From NCBI GenBank assembly GCA_958438515.1, contig CAUBRZ010000005.1:5008-69007 (forward strand): 64,000 nucleotides of DNA. Reading direction: 5' to 3'. The notes under the pieces are model-generated. The model was not told the origin of the DNA, searched no databases, and was given only the letters and a program-made list of their open reading frames with translations. A program made the translations under genes and the position numbers. Positions 37,673 through 45,945 of the stretch are shown here, one piece after another (the first letter of the stretch is position 1; the number at the start of each line of letters is the position of its first letter). Origin of the DNA: an uncultured Clostridium sp. Lineage in GTDB: Bacteria > Bacillota > Clostridia > TANB77 > CAG-508.

Positions 37673-39412
37673 GTAGTTTCATGTTGTGTTGTTAAAACTA
37701 CCCATGCACCTCCTTGATGTCCTCCCTCTCCAGTTGGGTTGTATAAAGTAACTAATACAACAACTTGTGGATTATCAATCGGTGCAACTCCACAAAATGA
37801 AGTAACATATTTATTTGTATTAACACCATCTTCTGAAGTTCCTGTTTTTCCACCAATTCTATATCCTGCAACTTTTGCATTTTTACCGTGTTCCTTCTGA
37901 TACAACTGATTCCATCATGCTTAAAACTTTACTAGACGTTTGCTCCGAAATAACTGTCTCATCTTTTCTTATTGGTACATCTATTACCTCTTTTGTTTCA
38001 CTATTTATAATCTGTTTTACAACTCTAGGTTTTATACTAGTTCCACCATTAGCTATTGCTGATACTGCAGTTGCTAGTTGAATTGGTGTTATTTCAAATC
38101 TCTGGCCAAAACTAATTGTTGCTAATTCAACTGGTCCTGCTTTATTTTCTGCTAAGAAAATGCTATTTGCTTCTCCTGGTAAATCAATTCCTGTTCTATT
38201 TAATAACTTAAATTTATTTAAATAGCTATAATATGTATGAACTCCTAGCTTTTGCCCTAATCCTATGAACACTGGATTACATGAATTCATAAGTGCCTGT
38301 CTTAAACTCTCAGAACCATGTGGTCTATAATATCGCCAACATTTTATTCTTACACCTGCTACCTCTATTCCTCCTGTACAACAAAATTCCCCCTGATTAT
38401 CTGTATCTGTGATTCCTTCTTCTAAAGCTGCTGAAGATGTTATTAATTTAAATACTGAACCAGGTTCGTAAGTATCTGCAATTGCTTTGTTTCTCCACAC
38501 AGCTTGTAAGTTCTTTGTTTTTTCTGACTGTTCCATAGAATCCCAATTTTGCTTTAATTCTTCTGTATATGCCTCATATGGTTGGTTTAAATTGTATGAC
38601 GGATATGTGGCCATAGCAAGAATATCACCATTTTGTGGATTCATTACTACAATATTTCCTCCATCTGTACATACATTATCAATACATGCTTCTTGTAAGT
38701 ATTTTTCTACAATAGATTGAATTGTGAAATCTATTGTTAATACTAAATCATTTCCATCAATTGCTGAAACATAATTCTCACCTTCATGACCAATTTCTCC
38801 ACCTTTAGCATCTGTATGTCTTTGTATACTTCCTTGTTTTCCTTTTAGTTCTTCATCATATTTTGCTTCTATTCCATCTAACCCTTGATTATCACTTCCA
38901 CAAAATCCTATAATTTGTGCTGCAAAATTACTATATGGGTAATATCTTTTTGTATCTTCATCAATATTAATTCCTGTTACAATTTTATTTTGTTCCATCC
39001 ATATTCTTAAATCATCTGTTTTTTCTTTTTCTACCTTTTTAGCAATTGTTTCTATTGAACTTCTTTTAGTTACTTTCTTCAAGACCTTTTCATAATCTAA
39101 TTCAAACAACTCTGATAATTTTTTTGCTACTTTTTCCTTGTCTTCCTTTTTTATATTTACAGGATTAACAGTTACTGTCTCTACAGTACTACTAACAGCT
39201 AAAATATTCTTTCCAGTACTATCTAAAATTGTCCCTCTTTTAGGATTTACCTTCCTATCTAGTGTCTGTTGTTGATAGGCAAGATTTGATAATTCACTTC
39301 CTTGTACAAATTGAATAAATCCTAACCTTCCAATCAAACATAACATAATTAAAAAACAGATAAAAAGTGTGTTCCTCATTTTCCTTTTACTAGATAGTTT
39401 TGTTACAACCAT
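37669..39412 (-). CDS. spoVD: SpoVD/FtsI-type penicillin-binding protein, interrupted; needs +1 shift at CGG
   Basis: Class B transpeptidase: cytoplasmic tail and single helix (about 13-32), dimerisation domain with RGTILDSTGKNILAVS, acyl-serine motif EPGSVFKLITS, SCN motif NSCNPVF, and after a +1 shift the KTG motif GGKTGTSEDG. The frame breaks at CGG 37886-37888. With CGGT as glycine it reads SEGTGKNAKVAGYRIGG. Past NPTGEGGHQGG the gene enters the mobile element (base 37706 downward) and stops after 13 foreign codons at 37669. The native remainder lies at 34179-34475. Unexcised, the protein lacks the last transpeptidase helix and the PASTA domain. It follows ftsL in the dcw cluster. Confidence 0.9.
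37684..37716. other. Right attachment junction of the PBP element
   Basis: Arm TTGTGTTGTTAAAA (37684-37697), 9-base spacer, core CACCTCCTTG (37707-37716), then PBP coding sequence. Confidence 0.85.
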
Positions 39413-39449
39413 AAAAAAATCCTCCTAATTTATTTTATTAGAAAGATTT

Positions 39450-39953
39450 TTATTTATGAAATATTTTATTTATAAATTGTTCAACCCAATTTTTATCTTT
39501 TTTAATAACTACTTTCTCTGTTGCAGGTTCTACATAGTCTTTTTTTGGCAAACTTACATATAAAGTCTGTTTGTTTGTTAGCTTTTGCATTCCTAATTTT
39601 TCTTTTGCTAATTTCTCAATATTATTTAAGTTTAGTCCATTTTCTATACTTACTTTTAATTGTTCATTTTCTTTTTGAATAGATGATAATTCTCTTTTCA
39701 AGCTTTGTACTTCATTAAATTTTTCATTAATTTGGGAATTTCTATAACTTATAGTCAATAGAAGTATAAATATACCAATAACAACCATAGTTAACTTTGT
39801 TTGTCTTTTTTGCTGTTCTTTAGATATTTTTACTTTTTGCCTTGGAACATCTTTTACTATTTCTAGATTTCTTCTTTTCGTTTGTCTAGTTTGTCTCGTA
39901 TTTGGTTCCAATTTTCGTGGACTTGTAGTATATTGATAATTACTTCTTGCCAT
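39450..39953 (-). CDS. ftsL: FtsL-like division protein
   Basis: A 167-residue single-pass protein: a long basic cytoplasmic segment (about 1-50), one helix (TMVVIGIFILLLTISY), then a leucine-zipper coiled coil (FNEVQSLKRELSSIQKENEQLK) and a short extracytoplasmic tail. FtsL is poorly conserved, so the call leans on topology and on position between rsmH and the class B PBP, where ftsL belongs. It would bridge FtsW/PBP and DivIC/FtsB in the division complex. Confidence 0.82.
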   Translation of the reverse strand: MARSNYQYTTSPRKLEPNTRQTRQTKRRNLEIVKDVPRQKVKISKEQQKRQTKLTMVVIGIFILLLTISYRNSQINEKFNEVQSLKRELSSIQKENEQLKVSIENGLNLNNIEKLAKEKLGMQKLTNKQTLYVSLPKKDYVEPATEKVVIKKDKNWVEQFINKIFHK

Positions 39954-39987
39954 AAGTTATTCACCTCCCTCTTTTGCTACTCACATT

Positions 39988-40926
39988 TTATTTTCTTTCG
40001 AATATTCTTAATTTTGCACTTTTGCTTCTAGGATTTTCTAGAATTTCTTCTTTTGTTGCCACAATAGGTTTTTTAGTTAATATTTCTCCTAAAGATTCTG
40101 CACCACAAACACAATATGGTAAATCTTTTGGACAAGTACATTTTCCTTTTGCTTCTATATATGCATTTTTTACAGCTCTATCTTCTAAAGAATGAAATGT
40201 TATAATGCATAATCTTCCATTTGGATTTAAACATTGTATACAATCTTTAACAGTTTTATACAATGGTTTTATTTCATCATTTACTTCAATTCTAATAGCT
40301 TGAAAAGTCCTTTTTGCTGGATGTCCATCTTTTTTTGTTGCATTCGGAATTGATTTTTCTATAATATCTACCAATTGCTTTGTTGTCTCTATTAATTTAT
40401 TTTTTCTATATTCACAAATATTTTTAGCAATTCTTCTTGAAAATCTTTCTTCCCCATACTCGTAAATTATATTTGCTAATTTTTCTTCTTCATAAGTATT
40501 TACTACATCCATAGCTGTTAATTTTTGTGTTTTGTCCATTCTCATATCCAATTTATTTTCTCCAAGATAACTAAACCCTCTGTTCCTTTCATCTAATTGG
40601 TATGAAGAAACTCCTAAGTCTAATAAAATCCCATCAACTTTTTCTATATCTAATTTTTCTAATATCTGTTTTATATTATCGTGGTTATCATGAATGTATT
40701 TAACATTTTGGAATTGTTTTAACCTTTCTTGTGATGCAATAAGTGCTTCTTCATCTCTATCAATTCCAATAAGGATACCATTTTTTGATAGTTTATTTAT
40801 TATTTGTATGCTATGTCCTGCTCCTCCCATGGTTCCATCTACATAAATCCCATCTGGTTTTATATTTAAACCTTGTATACATTCCTCTAGCATAACTGGC
40901 TTATGTTTAAATTCCAAGCTTAACAC
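39988..40926 (-). CDS. rsmH: 16S rRNA (cytosine1402-N4)-methyltransferase RsmH
   Basis: A 312-residue SAM methyltransferase, formerly MraW. N-terminal HKPVMLEECIQGL, SAM loop VDGTMGGAGHSIQII, GILLDLGVSSYQLDERNRGFSY, and KRTFQAIRIEVNDE are diagnostic, and ITFHSLEDRAVKN lies near the end. It modifies the ribosomal decoding centre. Its position after mraZ is the universal dcw order. An unusually long repeat-rich gap of 336 bp separates it from mraZ. Confidence 0.96.
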   Translation of the reverse strand: MLSLEFKHKPVMLEECIQGLNIKPDGIYVDGTMGGAGHSIQIINKLSKNGILIGIDRDEEALIASQERLKQFQNVKYIHDNHDNIKQILEKLDIEKVDGILLDLGVSSYQLDERNRGFSYLGENKLDMRMDKTQKLTAMDVVNTYEEEKLANIIYEYGEERFSRRIAKNICEYRKNKLIETTKQLVDIIEKSIPNATKKDGHPAKRTFQAIRIEVNDEIKPLYKTVKDCIQCLNPNGRLCIITFHSLEDRAVKNAYIEAKGKCTCPKDLPYCVCGAESLGEILTKKPIVATKEEILENPRSKSAKLRIFERK

Positions 40927-40998
40927 CTCTAAAATCTTCTAAATGCATTTAAACTGGCAATTTTAAGAAACTACCAGTTGTATATTTTATTTGTTTTT

Positions 40999-41241
40999 TC
41001 TTTTGGTTTTTATTTTAATAATTCTTTTGTACATTTTTCTTTTGTACACTTAATTATTTGTCTTTGGATATTTATCTTTTGTGATTTTGTCTTTAGTATA
41101 ACTTTTTCTTTTGTAATTTATTTAAAATTATCTTTGGAATCTTATCTTTTGTATATTATTATTTTTTCTTTAGCAATTTGTCTTTTGTACGTTTTTCTTC
41201 TGTATAACTTATCTTTTGTAAATTATTTTTTATCTTTAGAA
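40999..41241 (-). repeat. Degenerate short-repeat array between mraZ and rsmH
   Basis: Fourteen copies of TCTTTNNG-like words (reverse complement CAAAAGA, most often TACAAAAGA) start at 40999, 41023, 41038, 41061, 41075, 41090, 41107, 41131, 41145, 41167, 41181, 41196, 41212 and 41233. Spacing is mostly 14-17 bases with some of 21-24. No gene is seen in this 336-bp gap. It would lie in the RNA leader of rsmH on the minus strand. Confidence 0.65.
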
Positions 41242-41262
41242 TCTTATATAAACTTTTTCAAG

Positions 41263-41688
41263 TTATATACCTAGCATTGTCATATTTTGGGCTATTTCAT
41301 CAGCCGAAATATCTTCGTCACATTTTTCCCAAGTTTGCTTATTCCATATTTCTAGTCTTGTCCCTACACCGATTATTACTGCTTCTTTTTCTAATCCTGC
41401 TGCTAATCTCAAATTATTTGGTATTAGGAATCTACCTTGTTTATCAATTTCACACTCTGTTGCTCCTGATAAGAAAAATCTTACAAAGTTTCTTGCATTT
41501 CTGTCAGATAGTGGAAGTGCTTTAAGTTTTGTTTCAAAATTAAGCCATTCGTTTTGTGAAAACGCAAATAAACATCCATCTAATCCTTTTGTTACGATGA
41601 ACTTTTCTCCCATGTCTTGTCTTAATTTTGCTGGCATTATCAATCTGCCTTTTGCATCTAGAGAATGCTCGTATTCACCAATTAGCAC
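41263..41688 (-). CDS. mraZ: Transcriptional regulator MraZ
   Basis: The 141-residue protein has two AbrB-type swapped-hairpin domains: [23 protein letters not shown] and [21 protein letters not shown], each with the DxxGR signature. It binds repeats in front of its own gene and represses the dcw operon. Four operator-like repeats are indeed present just upstream (41705-41741). First gene of the cluster that runs on to 26.3 kb. Confidence 0.96.
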   Translation of the reverse strand: MLIGEYEHSLDAKGRLIMPAKLRQDMGEKFIVTKGLDGCLFAFSQNEWLNFETKLKALPLSDRNARNFVRFFLSGATECEIDKQGRFLIPNNLRLAAGLEKEAVIIGVGTRLEIWNKQTWEKCDEDISADEIAQNMTMLGI

Positions 41689-41704
41689 TTATTTTCACCT
41701 CACT

Positions 41705-41741
41705 CCACTTTTTTACCACTTTGTACCACTTCTCTCCACTT
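41705..41741 (-). promoter_or_regulatory. MraZ operator: four AAGTGG repeats
   Basis: On the minus strand AAGTGG occurs four times, at 41705-41710, 41716-41721, 41726-41731 and 41736-41741, spaced 11, 10 and 10 bases (one helical turn). This matches the direct-repeat operators known for MraZ. Confidence 0.85.
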
Positions 41742-41748
41742 CCCTTAA

Positions 41749-41777
41749 ATTTTAATATAACTTTTTATATTTTGCAA
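41749..41777 (-). promoter_or_regulatory. Promoter of the dcw operon
   Basis: TTGCAA (41777-41772), 17-bp spacer, TAAAAT (41754-41749) on the minus strand, directly upstream of the MraZ repeats. MraZ bound downstream of it could block transcription. Confidence 0.68.
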
Positions 41778-41986
41778 GCTTTTTTTAAAATTTTTTTATA
41801 TTTTTTGTATATTTTATTTATAATTTAAATAAACCTTTTTAAATATTAAGATTTTAGTTTTTATTATCTATACTTTCATAGAACAAATAACACTAATTGT
41901 TTGCTATTTTCTTATTAATAGTTCGTTTTAAATTAATTAACTAATTGCTATACTTTTTATAATAAAAAGTTTTAAGGAGGAGCTAT

Positions 41987-42361
41987 ATGAATAACGAAGA
42001 AAAAGAGTTAAGAAAAAATATAGGTAAAAAAATTAAATTGGCAAGAAATAAAGCAGAATATACGCAAGAACAACTAGCAGAAAAAACATCGCTATCTACT
42101 AGATATATAAGTCAGTTAGAACGTGGAATAGCCTTTGGTAGTGCTAAAACTATAACTAGTATTTGTAGAACTTTAAATATAAGTGCAGACTTCTTATTTC
42201 ATGACACTATTCAAAACGATTCTCCAATCCTCAATGATTTAGTAGATCAGAGTTTTCTAGAAAATTATTTAAAATTAAGTAACTATAATAAATTAGTTGT
42301 AAATGCAATGACTTCTGAATTAGTTAAAATTCAAAGATCAAGTAATGCAAGAAACGCATAA
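41987..42361 (+). CDS. XRE-family helix-turn-helix regulator
   Basis: A 124-residue regulator: Cro/C1-type helix-turn-helix at about residues 10-65 (IKLARNKAEYTQEQLAEKT...ISQLERGIAFGSAKTITSI), then a short helical tail probably for dimerisation. A strong ribosome site AAGGAGGAG precedes ATG 41987. It is divergent from mraZ and next to mobile-element remnants, so it may once have belonged to one. A bidirectional hairpin follows. Confidence 0.88.
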   Translation: MNNEEKELRKNIGKKIKLARNKAEYTQEQLAEKTSLSTRYISQLERGIAFGSAKTITSICRTLNISADFLFHDTIQNDSPILNDLVDQSFLENYLKLSNYNKLVVNAMTSELVKIQRSSNARNA

Positions 42362-42362
42362 G

Positions 42363-42408
42363 AATATGCATATTAAATATTAAAAAAATATTTAATATGC
42401 ATATTTTT
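42363..42408. terminator. Bidirectional terminator between regulator and peptidase fragment
   Basis: AATATGCATATTAAATATT pairs perfectly with its complement around AAAAAA, T-rich on both sides. Confidence 0.85.
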
Positions 42409-42838
42409 AATTTATTGTTGTACTAGTAGTTCCTGTTCCTACCACGTCTTCTTGTAGAGAACGCCATGTATTACATCCAACAATTCCATCTGCTACAAGA
42501 CCTCTTGAATTTTGATAATTTTTTACAGCATTTTGAGTAGCTGCCCCAAATATTCCATCTAATCCACCTGTTCTAAATCCTAATGTATTTAAGTCGTCTT
42601 GTGCTATTAATACATAGTTACTTAAACTTCCTCTTTTTAAAGTAGGAAATCCACCTGTTGAACAAGCTGGTTTTCCGAAATCTTTTATCAAAATGAACCC
42701 ATGTAGGTGTCAATGTAATTGGTTCTACATAAGACCATACTCCTGAGTTATTGGCAGACTCCCATAATCTTATTCTTTGTGACGAATTTAAAGTTTGCCC
42801 TACATCAAATGCAACTCCTGCATAGTGTTGTGTCTGTC
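42407..42838 (-). pseudogene. C-terminal part of an M15-like peptidase with peptidoglycan-binding domain; CGG shift
   Basis: The frame entering from 42838 reads QHYAGVAFDVGQTL, an M15-type zinc-site block (H..G.A.D), and PITLTPTWVHFDKRF with the second metal histidine. It then meets an in-frame CGG (42675-42677). With CGGA as glycine it continues FGKPACSTGGFPTLKRG and into a PG_binding_1 domain (LIAQDDLNTLGF...DGIFGAATQNAVKNYQ...DGIVGCNTW). The N-terminal half is absent: upstream of about 42838 a stop appears and the recombinase locus starts. No other half lies in the window. Probably a cell-wall hydrolase cut by element insertion. Confidence 0.75.
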
Positions 42839-42881
42839 AATATACAGTTGCATATTTTATTTTAATTACTTTAAATAAAGT

Positions 42882-44448
42882 CTAAAGTAATTTATTTATA
42901 TCAATCTTTAACTTGATTTCTACTGATTTATCATGATAGATGTAGATTTTGTCAATTAACATGTTTAGTATTGCTTTGTCTATTTTCTCATTTTCTATAA
43001 TTAAATCGAAATAATCTAATGCTTGTTTTGACTCTTGCTCTTCTTTGGTACTCAAATTTTCTATTTCCTTTAATCTATTCCTTAATTCTTGTATATCTTT
43101 ATATTTTTCATCTTCTAAATTTTTATATGTACTTTCTATGAAACTTTTTTTATCTTTTGTACACATTGCTAACTCTTTTATTTTCTGAGATACTAATACT
43201 TTGTACTCTGCTTCTAAATTTTTTAATTTTCTTTCTATTTCTTTTTTATCACCTTTTTTATCTATTCCATAATCCAATAGTTTCATATTGCTTATTTGTC
43301 GTAAATAATTATTTTTTAACAACATCATAAAATTTTTAACATTATCAATTAACCACTCTTCCTTTATATTATGATATACACATCTTGATTTTCCATATTT
43401 TTTATAATTGACACATTCATATGTCTTCTTTAGACATTTATCTCTTCTTGTTATTCCTGTAACACTACCGTTTGCATTCGCCACATCTTAAAAGCCCTCC
43501 AAATATGTACTCTTGCTTTTTCTTTGTATACATACTAGAATATTTTTGCCTTTTTTTTATAATTTCTTGAACTCTTTTAAATTGTTCTTCATCAATTATT
43601 GGTTCATGATGATTTTTAAATATAAATTGATCTCTTCTTTCTACTTTTTTCCCTTGTTTATGAATATCCTGTCTTTCTGTCTTATGAGTTATTAAAGTTC
43701 CTATATAAAGTTCATTTTTTAATATTCTTTTTACCATATGAATATCCCATATTTTTTTTACTTGTCCTTTATAAATTTTCCCTTCTTTTTCTAACTGTTT
43801 TTCTCTAACTTGTGAAGGTGTTAAAAATTTATATTCAAAGTTTAATTTATTACAAATTTTTCTCATTCCTAGTCCTTGATCATATAAATCAAATATTGTA
43901 TTAATTGTTTTTCTAACACTTTCATCAACAACAAGTTCTCCTTTTTTGTTAGTTTTTAAATATCCAAATTTTGTACCTTGTAGTAATATTCCTTTTTCTA
44001 GTTGTTTATGCATTCCTATTTTTACTTTTTTCGATACTTCTTTTACATATCTTTCATTAAACCATGTTGAAAGTCCTATTAAATCGTCGTCTCCTTCTAA
44101 TAGGTTAAACTCACCAAAAGTATCTTTAGTTAATATTAAATTTATGTTTTTTTCTTTTAGCTCATCTATAAATGTCAATGTTCTACTACCCTTACGTCCA
44201 ATTCTTGATAAGTCTTTTGCTAGAATTATATCTATCTTATTGTCTTGTATGTCTTTTATCATCTTGCTAAATTCTGGTCTTTCATCATTTGCTATATAAC
44301 CTGATACATTATCATCTATATAATATTTGGATATTTTCCATCCTTTTGCTTCTGCATACTCTTTTGCAAGTTCCATTTGGGCATTAATACTACTATATCT
44401 ACTTTTATTGTCATCTTTACTTAATCTACAATAACATACAACTCTCAA
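42882..44448 (-). CDS. Large serine recombinase; needs +1 shift at CGG
   Basis: About 521 residues. Catalytic domain with VVCYCRLSKDDNKSRYSSI and AKDLSRIGRKGSRTLTFIDEL, recombinase domain (GTKFGYLKTNKKGELVVDE), zinc ribbon, coiled coil and tail. The ribbon is split by an in-frame CGG (43468-43470) directly before TAG. Reading CGGT as glycine gives LLRCGECKGSVTGITRRDKC and an open frame to 42882 with the second cysteine pair. A mobile gene sharing the host's odd decoding suggests that the element has evolved in this lineage. Confidence 0.9.
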
Positions 44449-44469
44449 TATAAATGTCCTTTCTACAAT

Positions 44470-44676
44470 TTATTTTAATTCTTGACACTTTTTATAGTTC
44501 AACATTTCTTTTATTGTTTCTATTGTATTTCCTTCTCCAGCTATAAATATTGATACATTATACTTACTTTTTAACTCATTAATCTGCTTTCTTATATTTT
44601 CATCTTTTTGTTCTTTTTCATTAATATATATTTGTAAGATTTCATTGTTTTTGAAATTATTTTTTTGAATTCTCAC
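44470..44676 (-). CDS. Small recombinase-associated protein, unknown
   Basis: A 68-residue charged protein, helical in the middle (QKDENIRKQINELKSKYNV) with SIFIAGEGNTIETIKEMLNYKK at the end. It starts upstream of the recombinase on the same strand, 21 bp away. Not recognised. By position it resembles the accessory gene of the element in the PBP gene but shares no clear sequence with it. Confidence 0.55.
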   Translation of the reverse strand: MRIQKNNFKNNEILQIYINEKEQKDENIRKQINELKSKYNVSIFIAGEGNTIETIKEMLNYKKCQELK

Positions 44677-44741
44677 TAATGCAACATCTCTTTTCTTTAG
44701 TAATGTATATTAATAAATTTCAAAATAATTACTTACATAAA

Positions 44742-44778
44742 AAAATAAGAAAAACTATTTTTTATAATTTTTCTTACT
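44742..44778 (-). terminator. Terminator after the Nudix-methyltransferase gene
   Basis: On the minus strand AAGAAAAAT and the later GTTTTTCTT pair across an AT loop, followed by ATTTTTTT. Confidence 0.65.
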
Positions 44779-44799
44779 TTTTGTATTATATTTAGCTTT

Positions 44800-45849
44800 T
44801 TATTTTTTTTGAGCTATAATTAAAAACAGATGCCAGTGTTTCATTGTTCCTAAACCTGTTCTCATTTCTTTTTCAATTTCTTTAAATCTTATAATTTTAA
44901 AGTCATCAAATAGATTTAATATATTTTCTTTTGATAAAAACATTATGTCTTTTTCAGTTTTTCTCCACTCATCTTTTAATCCAAAAAAGTTACCTACAAA
45001 ATATCCATTAGGACATATACTTGTTTTTATTTTATCCCACATTTCATCGAATCTTTCCCTTTCACAAAAAGGTAAACTATAATTAGCAACTATTAGGTCA
45101 CAATTTGTTAATTCTATATTTTCAAATTCCTGCTTCTCAAATTTAAATTTTGCTTTTTCTTTTCTACTAAGTTTTTCTGTAATTATTTCTTCAACATCTT
45201 CTTTATCTATTGCTGTCACATTCCATCCGTTTTCTATTAGATACTTGGTATCTCTTCCTGCTCCACATCCTAACTCAATTGCTTTTCCTCCTTTAGTTTT
45301 TAATTGTATAAATTCTCTTACATTTTCATTTGGCATTATATTTTTCGTATTTTCATAGTATTGTCCTTTTTTTGATATGTTATTATTTATCTTATGCACG
45401 GGAAATTTGTTTTCTAAAAGTATTTCTTTAATTTCTTTTGGATATATTTTATATTTATTTATTTCGTCTAGTTTAATCCATTCATATTGTATCTTGTCTT
45501 CTCCTTCTATATTTTTTAGAGTATTTTCTATTTTTCTATCTTCTTCATCTATAAATTCTGCTTTATATACAAATAATATTTCATGATACTTTGTATTATC
45601 TGATTTAAAAAAGTTTTCTATTGTAGCAATATATTCTGTTGTTTTGATTTCTTTTCCTATTTCTTCTAACACTTCTCTTTTTATTGCATCTCTTGAATTT
45701 TCTCCTATTTTTATTCTGCCTCCTATTAATGCATAGTAATCACAATTTATGTCTTTATGCACTAGTATTTTTTCGTTATGCATGATTATTGCTGCTGCTC
45801 GCATATTTAATTTGTATTCGCCTATATCTATTTTTATATCCATTCTCAT
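44800..45849 (-). CDS. Nudix hydrolase fused to a TehB-like SAM methyltransferase
   Basis: A 349-residue protein of two domains. Residues about 15-140 are a Nudix hydrolase with the full box GGRIKIGENSRDAIKREV-LEEIGKEI. Residues about 180-349 are a class I methyltransferase with SAM loop AIELGCGAGRDTKYLIENG, acidic motif II VTAIDKED and DLIVANYSLPFCER, closest in look to tellurite-resistance TehB. The product would clean up a nucleotide or NDP compound and methylate a small molecule. How the two relate is unknown. Start could be 45849 or the ATG six bases later. Single gene in the accessory zone. Confidence 0.82.
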   Translation of the reverse strand: MRMDIKIDIGEYKLNMRAAAIIMHNEKILVHKDINCDYYALIGGRIKIGENSRDAIKREVLEEIGKEIKTTEYIATIENFFKSDNTKYHEILFVYKAEFIDEEDRKIENTLKNIEGEDKIQYEWIKLDEINKYKIYPKEIKEILLENKFPVHKINNNISKKGQYYENTKNIMPNENVREFIQLKTKGGKAIELGCGAGRDTKYLIENGWNVTAIDKEDVEEIITEKLSRKEKAKFKFEKQEFENIELTNCDLIVANYSLPFCERERFDEMWDKIKTSICPNGYFVGNFFGLKDEWRKTEKDIMFLSKENILNLFDDFKIIRFKEIEKEMRTGLGTMKHWHLFLIIAQKK

Positions 45850-45945
45850 TTTCCTTTCTTTTGCTTTTTTATATTATATCACTTTATTATTGTTAGTTTA
45901 ATATGTTTATTGTTTTTTATTTTTAGGTTCTGTAATAAATATTAA

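Larger units (their letters stand above)
34466..37716. mobile_element. Serine-recombinase element inserted in the PBP gene
   Basis: The direct repeat CACCTCCTTG occurs at 34466-34475 and 37707-37716. Its outer flanks are the two halves of one PBP gene. Just inside the ends are inverted arms sharing TTTTAACAACACAA (34481-34494, and its reverse complement at 37684-37697), the layout of a large-serine-recombinase attP. Arm geometry centres on a CC/GG dinucleotide of the core. The unit of 3,241 bp carries a 565-residue recombinase, a small accessory gene, an unknown plus-strand gene and a terminator near the right end. No transposase, conjugation or phage structural genes. Excision gives HQGGGVAAPV in the PBP, in frame. 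Confidence 0.9.
42839..44700. mobile_element. Second serine-recombinase locus (boundaries uncertain)
   Basis: Recombinase (42882-44448) plus small accessory gene (44470-44676) abut a truncated peptidase gene at about 42838. The left limit is the loss of peptidase homology near a CTGT...ACAG imperfect palindrome. No matching repeat was found to fix the right end, which may lie much further right. Confidence 0.5.

Noticed and set aside
901..39412. Reading the split dnaG, ftsW, mraY, PBP, kinase and other genes as pseudogenes or pairs of short genes
   Set aside because: All breaks share one codon and one direction of shift, and the restored proteins are full length with intact active sites; essential genes would not all be dead.
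40999..41241. CRISPR array
   Set aside because: Repeats are 7-9 bases, degenerate and irregularly spaced, with no spacers or cas genes.
904..43470. Ordinary homopolymer sequencing error as the cause of the frameshifts
   Set aside because: None of the twelve sites lies in a homopolymer; each gains exactly one C before an in-frame GGA or GGT, and no other kind of indel was found in about fifty genes.
904..43470. Classical slippery-site frameshifting (prfB-like or P-site slippage)
   Set aside because: The codons before CGG share no sequence, there is no upstream Shine-Dalgarno-like stimulator in common, and only three of twelve sites have a stop codon next.
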